NCBI GenBank assembly: GCA_026992075.1
Contig: JALXAM010000053.1
Location: forward strand, 1 to 47,722
Source: Sedimenticola sp.
GTDB taxonomy: Bacteria > Pseudomonadota > Gammaproteobacteria > Chromatiales > Chromatiaceae
Direction of reading: 5' to 3'
Length of the DNA: 47,722 nucleotides
The notes below the pieces were generated by a model that was given only the letters and a program-made list of their open reading frames with translations, was not told the DNA's origin and did not search any database. Positions 30,815-42,297 of the stretch are shown one piece after another. Position 1 is the first letter of the stretch, and each line of letters starts with the position of its first letter. Both the position numbers and the translations under genes were made by a program.

Positions 30815-31522
30815 TCAGGAGAGGAGGGCCTCCAACGCCTCTGGATCGAGGATTTCCACTTGGCGGGTGCGCACCCGTACCAGCTCGCGGGAGGCCAGCC
30901 GCTTGAGCATGCGAATCACCGTTTCCGGCGCCAGCCCCAGGTAGCTGGCGATCTCCTCCCGTGACATGGGCAGTCGGTAGCTCAAAGCCGGAAAACCATG
31001 CTCCTGAAAGCGCTGGCCCAGGTTGTAGAGAAATGCGGCGATACGCTGTTCCGCATTGGGAAGGCCGGTGAGCAATCGTTCTTGCTGCAGTTGTCTTGCG
31101 TGACGGGCCGCAGCATGGAGCAGATACCGCTGCACTTTGATCAAATCCTCCTGGTCCAGGGCCTTTTCGAGCCGGGAGAGGTCGAGCTGGCACAGCGAAC
31201 CGTCTTCGAGCGCGCAGGCGGTGTGGCTGTGGCGCTTTTCACCGAGGTCTTCGATTCCCACGACCTCCCCCGGCAGGTGGAAGCCTCGCACTTGTCGTGA
31301 CTGGTTTCCCTGGTAGCTGATGCAGGAGCCGGAATGGACCAGGTAGAGGTGGCGTACCGGGTCGCCGGCGTGGAACAGGGGTTGCCCTTTCTCGATGGGG
31401 TGATTCCGGATCACCACCTGGTCCAGGGGCTTCTTCTCCTGGGACTCCAACCCCAGTATCAGCGCGGTGTTGTACAGTGCGCAGTTGCGGCAGAGAACGA
31501 TGGGAATGTGACGCGAGGGCAT
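30815..31522 (-). CDS. FNR/CRP-family regulator lacking one Fe-S cysteine
   Basis: A 235-residue Crp/Fnr-family protein with a cyclic-nucleotide-like sensor domain, dimerisation helix and winged helix (SREEIASYLGLAPETVIRML). Cysteines occur at 11, 14, 67, 103 and 111. CRNC (11-14) matches the first two FNR ligands, but the third is Ala20 and the fourth may be Cys111. The recognition helix has E200-TV-I203-R204, whereas FNR has E-TI-S-R. Sensing is therefore probably altered or lost. It lies 10 bp downstream of the canonical fnr and 199 bp upstream of ccoN. The ligand is unknown. Confidence 0.85.
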   Translation of the reverse strand: MPSRHIPIVLCRNCALYNTALILGLESQEKKPLDQVVIRNHPIEKGQPLFHAGDPVRHLYLVHSGSCISYQGNQSRQVRGFHLPGEVVGIEDLGEKRHSHTACALEDGSLCQLDLSRLEKALDQEDLIKVQRYLLHAAARHARQLQQERLLTGLPNAEQRIAAFLYNLGQRFQEHGFPALSYRLPMSREEIASYLGLAPETVIRMLKRLASRELVRVRTRQVEILDPEALEALLS

Positions 31523-31532
31523 GCTCTGAGGA

Positions 31533-32291
31533 TCAGGGCGCGCGTAGCTTTTCCAGGCAGACCGTCTGCTGGGAAAGGAGAGAGTAGAGCCGTTCCAGGT
31601 CCAGGATCTCCACGTACTTGCGGTTCACTTTGAGGATGCCCTCCTCCTGGAAATGGGTGAAGAGCCGGCTCACGGTCTCCAGCGCCAGCCCCAGGTAGGA
31701 GCCGATCTCCTGACGGGACATGCTCAGGTTGAACTCGGTGGCCGAGAAGCCCCGGCTGTGCAATCGAATGGAGAGGCTGAGCAGGAAGGCGGCCAGTCGC
31801 TCCTCTGCGGTGCTCTTGGAGAGCAGCGCCATGAGGCTGGTGTCGTTACTGATCTCTCTGCTGAGCAGCCGGAACATCTGGTGTTGCAGGTTGGGGATGG
31901 TGGCGGTGAGGGTCTCCAGCTGGTCGAAAGGGATCTCGCAGATGGCGGAGGTTTCCAGCGCCTTGGCTGAACAGATGTATTTTCCCAGCTCGATGCCATC
32001 CAGCCCGATCACCTCGCCCGGCAGGTGGAAGCCGATCACCTGCTCGGTACCGTCCGGGCATTGGGTGTAGGTCTTCACCGTGCCGGTTTTCACCACGTAG
32101 ACGCTTTTGAAAGTGTCACCGGTCTGGAACAGGTGGTTGCCCCGGCGCAGGGGACGATTGCGCTGCACGATGGCATCCAGCCGTTCGATGTCTTCGCTCT
32201 CCAGGCCCAAAGGCAGGCAGATGTTGGAAAGGCCGCAGCTCTGGCAGGTGATCTGGAGCTTGTCGAGCGTGATGACCCTGTTCGAAGCCAA
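31533..32291 (-). CDS. fnr: Oxygen-responsive transcription regulator FNR (Anr)
   Basis: A 252-residue canonical FNR. The four ligands of the oxygen-labile [4Fe-4S] cluster are present: Cys16, Cys19 and Cys25 (CQSCGLSNIC), and Cys118 (AICEIPF). The recognition helix E205-TV-S208-R209 keeps the DNA-contact residues for TTGAT half sites. The start is TTG at 32291 with GGAG about 9 bases upstream; no in-frame ATG is closer. An FNR-type box 58 bp upstream implies autoregulation. It forms an operon with the degenerate paralogue and lies upstream of the cbb3 genes. Confidence 0.95.
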   Translation of the reverse strand: MASNRVITLDKLQITCQSCGLSNICLPLGLESEDIERLDAIVQRNRPLRRGNHLFQTGDTFKSVYVVKTGTVKTYTQCPDGTEQVIGFHLPGEVIGLDGIELGKYICSAKALETSAICEIPFDQLETLTATIPNLQHQMFRLLSREISNDTSLMALLSKSTAEERLAAFLLSLSIRLHSRGFSATEFNLSMSRQEIGSYLGLALETVSRLFTHFQEEGILKVNRKYVEILDLERLYSLLSQQTVCLEKLRAP

Positions 32292-32348
32292 GGGAGATCT
32301 CCATGGAATGAGCCTGGATGGCCAAGTCAGCCTATTTTCCCCTCAATT

Positions 32349-32362
32349 CTGATTTTGATCAA
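32349..32362 (-). promoter_or_regulatory. FNR-type box upstream of fnr
   Basis: CTGAT-TTTG-ATCAA differs from the FNR consensus TTGAT-N4-ATCAA by a single base. It lies 58 bp before the fnr start. A-rich sequence AAAATA just downstream on the minus strand could be part of a -10, which would place the box so as to repress, as in E. coli fnr autoregulation. Whether it represses or activates is unclear. Confidence 0.65.
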
Positions 32363-32423
32363 TGTTTGGTCTCGTCATTACTGCCAAGTGTTGAATTTGG
32401 CATTTTCGTTGCATATTTCCTGA

Positions 32424-32463
32424 TAAAAAAACCCGCTGAGCCCTATAGGCCAGCGGGTTTTTT
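32424..32463 (-). terminator. Rho-independent terminator downstream of the repeat-protein gene
   Basis: The stem ACCCGCTG at 32431-32438 pairs with CAGCGGGT at 32451-32458 around a 12-base loop, flanked by a run of A on one side and T on the other, so it can terminate in both directions. It lies 31 bp after the stop of the Gly/Pro-rich protein. Confidence 0.85.
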
Positions 32464-32493
32464 CCAGGTTGGGTCGATTTTGGACCGAGGGGC

Positions 32494-33330
32494 TCAGTAG
32501 ATCCAACGATACCGCTGTGGCGCATTGGGACCGGGCCCGCCGGCGCGCGGTCCTCGGGGCGCACCCATGTTTGGGCCGGACCGTGGCCCGCTACCCCTCA
32601 TGCCGCCCGGACCACCCCGACCGCGGGGGGCGCTACCTGGCCCGCGCCTCTGGGGACCGGGACCCATGGCTTGAGGGCCACGGGGTCCACCCTGGCGAGC
32701 ACCGGGCCCCGGGCCGGGCCTGGAGCCGCCGCCCATCATGCCGCCCGGTCCGCCCTGGCCACGAGGGCCATTGCCGGGGCCACGTCCGCGGGGGCCGGGA
32801 CCCATGGCCTGGGGGCCTCGAGGCGCACCCTGGCGGGCCCCGGGCCCCGGGCCATAGCCGGGTCTGGAGCCGCTACCCATCATACCTCCAGGCCCCCCGC
32901 GGCCACCGGGTCCCTTGCCTGAGCCGGGGCCACGGCCGCCTGGCCCCATGGCCTGGGGCCCGCGGGGGCCGCCCATGCGTGGTCCGTTGTTGGGGCCCGG
33001 GCCGGGACGGGAACGGGGTCCGCTGCCCATCATGCCGCCAGAGCCACCACGGGGCCCCCGGTTGCCAGACATGTTTCCCTGTGGGCCATTGGGGCGATTA
33101 CCGGGGGCTCCCGGACGCTGGCCGGATGCTGGCGTACCGCGCGGATTTCCGCGGTAACCGTAGGGGCCGGTTGCCCAGGGTGGCGGACCAAAGCCGCTGC
33201 CCGGCCCATAACCGCGGGGGGTAGAGCCGTTGTTGCCGCTGCCCTGCCACCAGGCACCTGCGGTGGAGACGTAGAGCGCCGTCATCCCGCCGATGACCAA
33301 TGCGCCGATCGTATTCATGGTTGTTCTCAT
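32494..33330 (-). CDS. Secreted Gly/Pro/Arg-rich repeat protein; possible sulfur globule protein
   Basis: A 278-residue exported protein. Residues 1-26 form a signal peptide (GALVIGGMTALYVSTAGA) with cleavage before WWQG. The mature part is almost only Gly, Pro, Arg, Ser, Gln and Met, without cysteine. From about residue 95 it has four degenerate repeats of 50, 48, 46 and 40 residues, each opening GGxGGMxGxG and most containing GPRGPQAMGPG. The end is aromatic (RYRWIY). Start ATG 33330 has AAGAGGAG about 11 bases upstream. Exported Gly/Pro-rich low-complexity proteins with aromatic residues form sulfur globule envelopes in Chromatiales; that role, or a matrix or surface role, is inference. 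Confidence 0.75.
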   Translation of the reverse strand: MRTTMNTIGALVIGGMTALYVSTAGAWWQGSGNNGSTPRGYGPGSGFGPPPWATGPYGYRGNPRGTPASGQRPGAPGNRPNGPQGNMSGNRGPRGGSGGMMGSGPRSRPGPGPNNGPRMGGPRGPQAMGPGGRGPGSGKGPGGRGGPGGMMGSGSRPGYGPGPGARQGAPRGPQAMGPGPRGRGPGNGPRGQGGPGGMMGGGSRPGPGPGARQGGPRGPQAMGPGPQRRGPGSAPRGRGGPGGMRGSGPRSGPNMGAPRGPRAGGPGPNAPQRYRWIY

Positions 33331-36144
<2,814 letters not shown>

Positions 36145-36158
36145 TGTGTCACCCCAAT

Positions 36159-36218
36159 GTAGGTCGGGCTTCAGCCCGACATCCCGTCAGCGTATTGTCG
36201 GGCTGAAGCCCGACCTAC
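36159..36218. repeat. REP pair (family A) between kdsA and eno
   Basis: A GTAG-headed unit with hairpin GTCGGGCTTCAGCCCGAC at 36159-36180 is followed after 16 bases by its exact inverted copy at 36197-36218. This is the layout of a BIME (bacterial interspersed mosaic element). The GTAG foot is the hallmark of REPs mobilised by RAYT transposases. Confidence 0.9.
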
Positions 36219-36247
36219 CGACCAGGCCTTCAGGCTTCGGGATTTTT

Positions 36248-36268
36248 CCCTCTCCCTCCGGGAGAGGG
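36248..36268. repeat. Palindrome CCCTCTCCC/GGGAGAGGG upstream of eno
   Basis: A perfect 9-bp stem around TCC is followed by GCCGGGGTGAGG. It resembles another small dispersed hairpin of gammaproteobacteria. It lies 67 bp before the eno start and could act as an attenuator or weak terminator after the REP pair; I see only one copy here. Confidence 0.6.
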
Positions 36269-36319
36269 CCGGGGTGAGGAGCTCAAAACAATTTCTTCAA
36301 CATCATCTGCGAAATCTGA

Positions 36320-37612
<1,293 letters not shown>

Positions 37613-37915
37613 GTGATCATGCCCTGGCCGCTGCGCCTCCTGGTCCTGCTGCTGGCGGTGACGCTGCTGGTGCTGCAGTACCGCCTGTGGGTGGGGCGCG
37701 GCAGCCTGGCCGAGGTGGCTCACCTGGAGCGGCAGATCGAGCGCCAGCGGGCGCGCATCGCCGAGATGGAGGCCCGCAACGCCCGGCTGCGGGCCGAGGT
37801 GGACAGCCTCAAGCACGGCCTGGATGCCATCGAGGCCCGGGCGCGGCGTGACCTGGGCATGATCAAGGAGGGAGAGACCTTCTACCAGGTGGTGCCGGCG
37901 AAGAAAGACCAGTGA
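37613..37915 (+). CDS. ftsB: Cell division protein FtsB
   Basis: A 100-residue bitopic divisome protein of the FtsQLB complex. One transmembrane helix (LRLLVLLLAVTLLVLQYRLW) is followed by a periplasmic leucine-zipper coiled coil (about 32-70) and the FtsB tail AIEARARRDLGMIKEGETFY. The start is GTG at 37613, or an ATG two codons later. It normally precedes ispD; here a long repeat element separates them. Confidence 0.93.
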   Translation: MIMPWPLRLLVLLLAVTLLVLQYRLWVGRGSLAEVAHLERQIERQRARIAEMEARNARLRAEVDSLKHGLDAIEARARRDLGMIKEGETFYQVVPAKKDQ

Positions 37916-38260
37916 TCTTGTACGTAGGTCGGGCTTCAGCCCGACAGCTTGCATGATTGAGTTCAACGCATTCGCGGGGCCGGTGGGGGCTTCTTCCTGG
38001 CGGGGACGCCGTGAATACTTTTGCGCTACGCTTTCCTGCTCTGCGCAAAAGCCCGGCCCCGCCATCCGTGGCGGGGCGTTCGGCGGCTTCCTTCACCCAC
38101 TGGGTGAAGGGTCCCGCCTAACCCCTGTAGGCTCTGCGGCAGCATCCCTGCTGCCGAAGCCCCGCCAGGAAGAAGCCCCCACCGGCTTAATGACTTTGTC
38201 GCATGGTTCGTCGGGCTGAGGCCCGACCTACCTCATGGCGCAGCGAGTGATCACGAACGG
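37916..38260. other. 345-bp repeat-filled gap between ftsB and ispD
   Basis: Almost the entire gap is occupied by the REP-bounded composite element at 37924-38231. No gene of credible composition is present on either strand. The gap breaks the usual tight ftsB-ispD coupling, so ispD may need its own promoter, which I could not identify. Confidence 0.6.
37924..38231. repeat. REP-bounded composite palindrome, copy 2
   Basis: Outer inverted REP units lie at 37924-37945 and 38210-38231 (one loop mismatch). Nested inside is a perfect 27-bp inverted repeat, 37979-38005 against 38160-38186, unrelated in sequence to the arms of copy 1. The centre keeps ACGCCGTGAATAC and CCCTGTAGGCTCTGCG as in copy 1, but about 110 bases of extra hairpins are added: TTTTGCGC/GCGCAAAA (38019-38050), CCCCGCCA/TGGCGGGG (38057-38076) and CCTTCACCCA/TGGGTGAAGG (38090-38110). 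The right half has GGCAGC-ATCCCT-GCTGCC. No protein is encoded. Confidence 0.85.
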
Positions 38261-38959
38261 ATGGCGTTACAGATGAACTACTGGGCCGTGGTGCCCGCCG
38301 CCGGCGTGGGTCGGCGCATGGGAGCGCAGCTTCCCAAGCAGTACCTCGAACTGGCCGGCCGCCGGGTGATCGACTGGACCCTGGCGGTGCTGCTGGCCGA
38401 GCCGCGCATCCGGAAAGTGGCGGTGGCCCTCGGCGCCAAAGATCCCTGGTGGTCGTCCTGCGAACATGCCGAACATTCCCGGGTGCTACGCGTGGAGGGC
38501 GGCGCCGAGCGCGCCCACTCGGTACTCAACGCCCTGCGCGCCCTGGAGCGGGAGGCCGCTCCCGGTGACCGGGTGCTGGTGCACGACGCTGCCCGCCCCT
38601 GCCTGCGTGCCGAGGATCTCTCCCGCCTCATCGAACTGGCGTCGGGTGAACAGGGGGGGCTCCTCGCCCTGCCGGTGCGCGATACCATGAAACAGGCCGA
38701 CAACCAGGGCCGCAGCGAGGCCACCCTCGACCGCAGCCGCATCTGGCACGCCTTCACCCCCCAGCTCTTCCCCCTCGCCACCCTGCGCGACGCCCTGGAA
38801 CGCGCCCTCGCCGCCGGCGTTTCCGTCACCGACGAAGCCAGCGCCATGGAGTGGGCCGGCCACCGCCCCCTGCTGGTGGAGGGGCATCCCGACAACATCA
38901 AGATCACCCGTCCCGGGGATCTGGAGCTGGCGGCGTTTTACCTGCGGTCGCACAGCTGA
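38261..38959 (+). CDS. ispD: 2-C-methyl-D-erythritol 4-phosphate cytidylyltransferase
   Basis: A 232-residue enzyme of the non-mevalonate isoprenoid pathway that joins CTP to methylerythritol phosphate. The nucleotide-binding motif AAGVGRRMGAQLPKQY and the central VLVHDAARPCL and TDEASAMEW motifs are diagnostic. The start may be the ATG at 38261 or at 38273; neither has a good Shine-Dalgarno. ispF lies 1.7 kb further on, separated by two minus-strand genes. Confidence 0.96.
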   Translation: MALQMNYWAVVPAAGVGRRMGAQLPKQYLELAGRRVIDWTLAVLLAEPRIRKVAVALGAKDPWWSSCEHAEHSRVLRVEGGAERAHSVLNALRALEREAAPGDRVLVHDAARPCLRAEDLSRLIELASGEQGGLLALPVRDTMKQADNQGRSEATLDRSRIWHAFTPQLFPLATLRDALERALAAGVSVTDEASAMEWAGHRPLLVEGHPDNIKITRPGDLELAAFYLRSHS

Positions 38960-38969
38960 TTCGGGGCTC

Positions 38970-39533
38970 TCAGAGCCACACCGGAATCTCCCGGACCTTG
39001 AGGGCCAGGGTTCTGTCGAGGGCGTGCAGGCAGGCCTCGTCGTCCGGCTTGCAATGGAGCAGCACCATGGGTTTGCCGCCGAGGATGTCATCGTGAAGTT
39101 CCTGGAGGTACTCGTCGGGTATGCCGGCGGCGTGGAGTGCGCTGACGAGCTCTTCCACCACCGCGGCACCGGCCATCGCGGCGCCGCCCGCCGCGGCGCC
39201 CACCAGGGCGCTGCCGAGCATCTCGATGATGGGGCCGGCGGCCACCAGGGCTCCGGCGCCGGGCAGCACGAAGAGGCCGGTGGCTGCGCCCAGGAGCCCC
39301 CAGAGCCCGCCCCAGAAGGCGCCCTGTTTGCCCCAGGCGCGGATCCGCTCGCCGCTATCGTGGAAGGAGAGTCCCAGCATGTCGTCGCCTGTTCCCCCGG
39401 TTCGTTGTAACAAGGAGATGCGGTCCATGGGAAATTCGTTCTCGATGAGCCGTTCGACGACGCGGTGGGCCTGGTCCTCGTTTTCATAGACGCCGGCCAC
39501 CAGCACCAGGCGGGGTTTTCGGTTTTCGGTCAT
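38970..39533 (-). CDS. Gly/Ala-rich membrane-associated protein, stress-protein-like
   Basis: A 187-residue protein. Residues 8-45 (RLVLVAGVYENEDQAHRVVE) resemble the ferredoxin-like domain of DUF1269/YflT-type general stress proteins. A long Gly/Ala-rich hydrophobic stretch follows at about 70-130 (GGLWGLLGAATGLFVLPGAG, AAAGGAAMAGAA), like glycine-zipper hairpins. A second mixed domain has PDEYLQELHDDILGGKPMV. Function unknown. It lies convergent to ispD (10-bp gap), in the place where ispD and ispF are usually adjacent. Confidence 0.75.
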   Translation of the reverse strand: MTENRKPRLVLVAGVYENEDQAHRVVERLIENEFPMDRISLLQRTGGTGDDMLGLSFHDSGERIRAWGKQGAFWGGLWGLLGAATGLFVLPGAGALVAAGPIIEMLGSALVGAAAGGAAMAGAAVVEELVSALHAAGIPDEYLQELHDDILGGKPMVLLHCKPDDEACLHALDRTLALKVREIPVWL

Positions 39534-39554
39534 GGTCCTGTCCTGATTGTGTTT

Positions 39555-39614
39555 GTCGGGCTGAAGCCCGACCTACGTCATTATCCAGTCCGGTAGGTCG
39601 GGCTTCAGCCCGAC
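39555..39614. repeat. REP pair (family A) at the tatD 3' end
   Basis: A minus-oriented unit at 39555-39576 and a plus-oriented unit at 39593-39614 are separated by 16 bases, the reverse arrangement to the other family A pairs. The second unit overlaps the 3' end of tatD: the TGA inside GGGCTGA is the tatD stop codon. Confidence 0.9.
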
Positions 39615-40414
39615 GAATCGATTTTCAATCCAAAAAGCCGCGCCACGTTCTGCGTCGTCCGGCTGGCGATTTCCCGGGGCTCTTCTTCCCTCAGCCGCGC
39701 CAGCGTTTCCAGCACCTCCGGCAGGAACTCGGGACTGTTGCGCTGGCCGCGGTGGCGGGCGCCGCTCATGGAGGGGGCGTCGGTCTCCAGCACCAGGTGG
39801 TCCAGGGGCAGTTCCCGCGCCAGGCGGTGGAGGCGCCTGGCGTTGGGGTAGGTGAGCATGCCGCCGAAGCCGAACAGGAATCCCAGCTTCATGTACTGCT
39901 CCGCCTGCTGCAGGCTGCCGTTGAAGGCGTGGCAGATGCCACCCTGGACGCCCGTCCGGTGCAACGCTTCGAGCACCGCCTGGTGGGCCTTGCGGATGTG
40001 GAGGATCACGGGCAGCTCCAGTCGCCGCGCCAGGCGGAGCTGGGCCTCGAACAGCGCCACCTGGGCTGGTGCGTCGTACTCGGGAAGCTGGAAGTCGAGG
40101 CCGATCTCGCCGATGGCCACCAGGGGTTCGCTGACTGCCAGCCGCTCCAGCGCCGCCAGGTCCTCCGGGGTGTGTTCGTCCATGAACCAGGGGTGGAGCC
40201 CGAGGGCGGGGTGGAGATCCGCTTCCGAAGCGGTGAGCGCCAGCAGGCGCGGGAAGCGGGCGGCGGTGGTGCCGGGCACGATGAAGGCGCCCACGCCGGC
40301 GGCGCGGGCTCTTGCCAGCACCTGGTCACGGTCGCGGTCGAACTCGGGGAAGTCGAGGTGGCAGTGGCTGTCGACCAGGAGGGGGGCTGGGGATGCTGGC
40401 AGCGCGTCGGTCAT
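39605..40414 (-). CDS. tatD: TatD-family metal-dependent hydrolase (DNase)
   Basis: A 269-residue TIM-barrel amidohydrolase. Metal ligands are visible in VDSHCHLDF (His17, His19), in GEIGLDF, in ILHIRKAH and in the C-terminal LETDAPSM. TatD-family proteins have 3'-5' exonuclease or endonuclease activity with a role in DNA repair. The last residues (DSSG and stop) are encoded partly by a REP unit. It may belong to the TatD or the YcfH branch; I cannot separate them confidently. Confidence 0.88.
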   Translation of the reverse strand: MTDALPASPAPLLVDSHCHLDFPEFDRDRDQVLARARAAGVGAFIVPGTTAARFPRLLALTASEADLHPALGLHPWFMDEHTPEDLAALERLAVSEPLVAIGEIGLDFQLPEYDAPAQVALFEAQLRLARRLELPVILHIRKAHQAVLEALHRTGVQGGICHAFNGSLQQAEQYMKLGFLFGFGGMLTYPNARRLHRLARELPLDHLVLETDAPSMSGARHRGQRNSPEFLPEVLETLARLREEEPREIASRTTQNVARLFGLKIDSSG

Positions 40415-40453
40415 GTCTGGTCTGGAAACCCGCTCGTGTCATCTGGTACTTCC

Positions 40454-40531
40454 GTAGGAGGCGCGTCCCCGCGCCGAATGACAAAGCCCCTCCCCGCCAT
40501 CCCGGGTTCGCGGCGGGGACGCCGCTCCTAC
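40454..40531. repeat. REP pair (family B) between tatD and ispF
   Basis: A GTAGGAG-headed unit with hairpin GGCGCG-TCCC-CGCGCC at 40454-40478 faces an inverted unit at 40506-40531, whose own strand reads GTAGGAG, GCGGCG-TCCC-CGCCGC. Stems differ between the two but both are self-complementary and share the TCCC loop. The pair lies in the 211-bp gap upstream of ispF. Confidence 0.85.
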
Positions 40532-40625
40532 GGTGAGAAAAACTTGCATGATCCCGGGTGAGTCCCGGTCCATGTCGGTGCGGACAAGGTAACATAGCGG
40601 GACCTCGGTTTTCCGCAGACAGCGC

Positions 40626-41108
40626 ATGAACGACTTTCGCATTGGCCACGGTTTCGACGCCCACCGCTTCGGTCCCGGCGACCACCTGGTGCTCGGGGGG
40701 GTGCGCATTCCCCACGACCGGGGGCTGGTTGCGCACTCCGACGGAGACGTACTGATCCACGCCATCTGCGATGCCTTGCTGGGGGCGGCGGCGCTGGGGG
40801 ACATCGGCCGCCACTTTCCCGATTCCGATCCCGCCTGGAAAGGGGCCGACAGCCGCGACCTGCTGCGTCGGGTGGTGGCGCTGCTGGCCAGCCGGGATTT
40901 GAAGGTGGGTAATCTCGACAGCACCCTGGTGGCGCAGCAGCCGCGTCTGGGTCCCCACATGGAGCAGATGCGCCGCAACCTGGCGTCGGATCTGAGTGTC
41001 GAGGTCGGCCGGGTCAACGTCAAGGCCACCACCACCGAGAAGATGGGCTTCACCGGCCGCGGCGAGGGCATCGCTGCCCATGCCGTGGTGCTGTTGACAG
41101 GTGCCTGA
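40626..41108 (+). CDS. ispF: 2-C-methyl-D-erythritol 2,4-cyclodiphosphate synthase
   Basis: A 160-residue trimeric zinc enzyme of isoprenoid synthesis. The metal motif is GHGFDAHRF (Asp11, His13) with [20 protein letters not shown] and the C-terminal [17 protein letters not shown]. It overlaps truD by 8 bp. It is the second MEP-pathway gene of the window. Confidence 0.97.
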   Translation: MNDFRIGHGFDAHRFGPGDHLVLGGVRIPHDRGLVAHSDGDVLIHAICDALLGAAALGDIGRHFPDSDPAWKGADSRDLLRRVVALLASRDLKVGNLDSTLVAQQPRLGPHMEQMRRNLASDLSVEVGRVNVKATTTEKMGFTGRGEGIAAHAVVLLTGA

Positions 41109-42123
41109 CCCCACTCAGTCGTTGCCCTTCGCCTGGGGCGGACCGGCAGGGAAGGGGGCTCTGCGCCGGGAGCCGGAGGATTTCCAGGTGGTCGAGATCC
41201 CCGCCGTGGAGCCGTCGGGCGAGGGCGAGCACCTGCTGGTGCGACTACGCAAACGCAACCTCGACACCCTGCAGGCGGCGCGCAAGCTGGCCCGGGCCGC
41301 CGGCGTGCCGGCGCGGGCGGTGAGCTTCGCCGGCCTGAAGGATCGCCACGCCGTCACCGAGCAGCATTTCTCCATCCATCTGCCGGGCCGGGCCGACCCG
41401 GATCTGAGCGCGGTGGAGGACGACCGGCTCCAGGTGCTGGAGGTCGTTCGCCATCACCGCAAGCTGCGCCGTGGGGCGCTGGCGGGCAACCGCTTTCTCA
41501 TCCGGGTGCGTGAGTTCGAGGGGGACCGGGCGCGGACGGAAGCGCGCCTTGAGCGCATCGCTCAGGACGGCGTGCCCAACTATTTTGGCAGTCAGCGTTT
41601 CGGGCGGGAAGGGCGCAACCTGGAGCAGGCGCAGGCGCTGTTCCAGGGCCGGGCAGGACGGATAGGCCGGGAACAGCGGGGGTTGCTGTTGTCGGCAGCG
41701 CGCGCCCATCTCTTCAATCGGGTGCTGGCCGTGCGGGTGGAACAGAGAAACTGGAATCTCGCCCTTCCTGGAGAGGTGCTGCAGATCGATGGCCGGCAGG
41801 CACAGTTCCATGCGCCCCTGGACGATCTGCTGGCGGCCCGGGTGGCGGCAGGGGAGGTGCATCCCACCGGGCCGCTCTGGGGGCGTCCAGGACGGGCGTT
41901 GGTGCCGGAGGAGGAGGCGGGCGAGGTGGAGAGACGGGTGCTGGAGAAGAGCAAAGCATGGCGGGAGGGGCTGGAGCGTGCCGGCCTGGAGATGGACCGG
42001 CGGGCGTTGCGCCTGCCGGTGCGGGAGCTGGTGTGGCAGTGGGCGGGGGAGGACCTGCTGCTCTCCTTCCGGCTGGGAAAAGGGGGGTATGCCACGGCAG
42101 TCTTGCGGGAGCTCTGCCGGTAG
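41101..42123 (+). CDS. truD: tRNA pseudouridine(13) synthase TruD
   Basis: A 340-residue enzyme that makes pseudouridine at position 13 of tRNA-Glu. The catalytic Asp81 sits in [18 protein letters not shown], and the TruD insertion domain contains [18 protein letters not shown]. The GTG start at 41101 lies inside the ispF 3' end, so the genes are coupled. Order ispF-truD-surE is conserved, here interrupted by a REP pair and smr. Confidence 0.96.
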   Translation: MPDPTQSLPFAWGGPAGKGALRREPEDFQVVEIPAVEPSGEGEHLLVRLRKRNLDTLQAARKLARAAGVPARAVSFAGLKDRHAVTEQHFSIHLPGRADPDLSAVEDDRLQVLEVVRHHRKLRRGALAGNRFLIRVREFEGDRARTEARLERIAQDGVPNYFGSQRFGREGRNLEQAQALFQGRAGRIGREQRGLLLSAARAHLFNRVLAVRVEQRNWNLALPGEVLQIDGRQAQFHAPLDDLLAARVAAGEVHPTGPLWGRPGRALVPEEEAGEVERRVLEKSKAWREGLERAGLEMDRRALRLPVRELVWQWAGEDLLLSFRLGKGGYATAVLRELCR

Positions 42124-42189
42124 GCGCGGCGCTCTCCCCCAAACCGGCGTTCATGAGAGGTCAGTGGGAATAAGCCGGAGGATTCAAAG

Positions 42190-42266
42190 GTAGGAAGTGC
42201 GTCCCCGCGCCGAACAAACGAAGGCATTCCGCCAACGCGGGTTCGCGGCGGGGACGCCGCTCCTAC
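42190..42266. repeat. REP pair (family B) between truD and smr
   Basis: A GTAGGAAG-headed unit with loop TCCC at 42190-42215 faces an inverted unit at 42241-42266 that is identical over 26 bases to the right-hand unit at 40506-40531. The left unit has a G-U type mismatch in the stem. It fills most of the gap between the convergent genes truD and smr. Confidence 0.85.
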
Positions 42267-42297
42267 AGAGAACAATCTGCTTCGTCCAGGATTAAAT

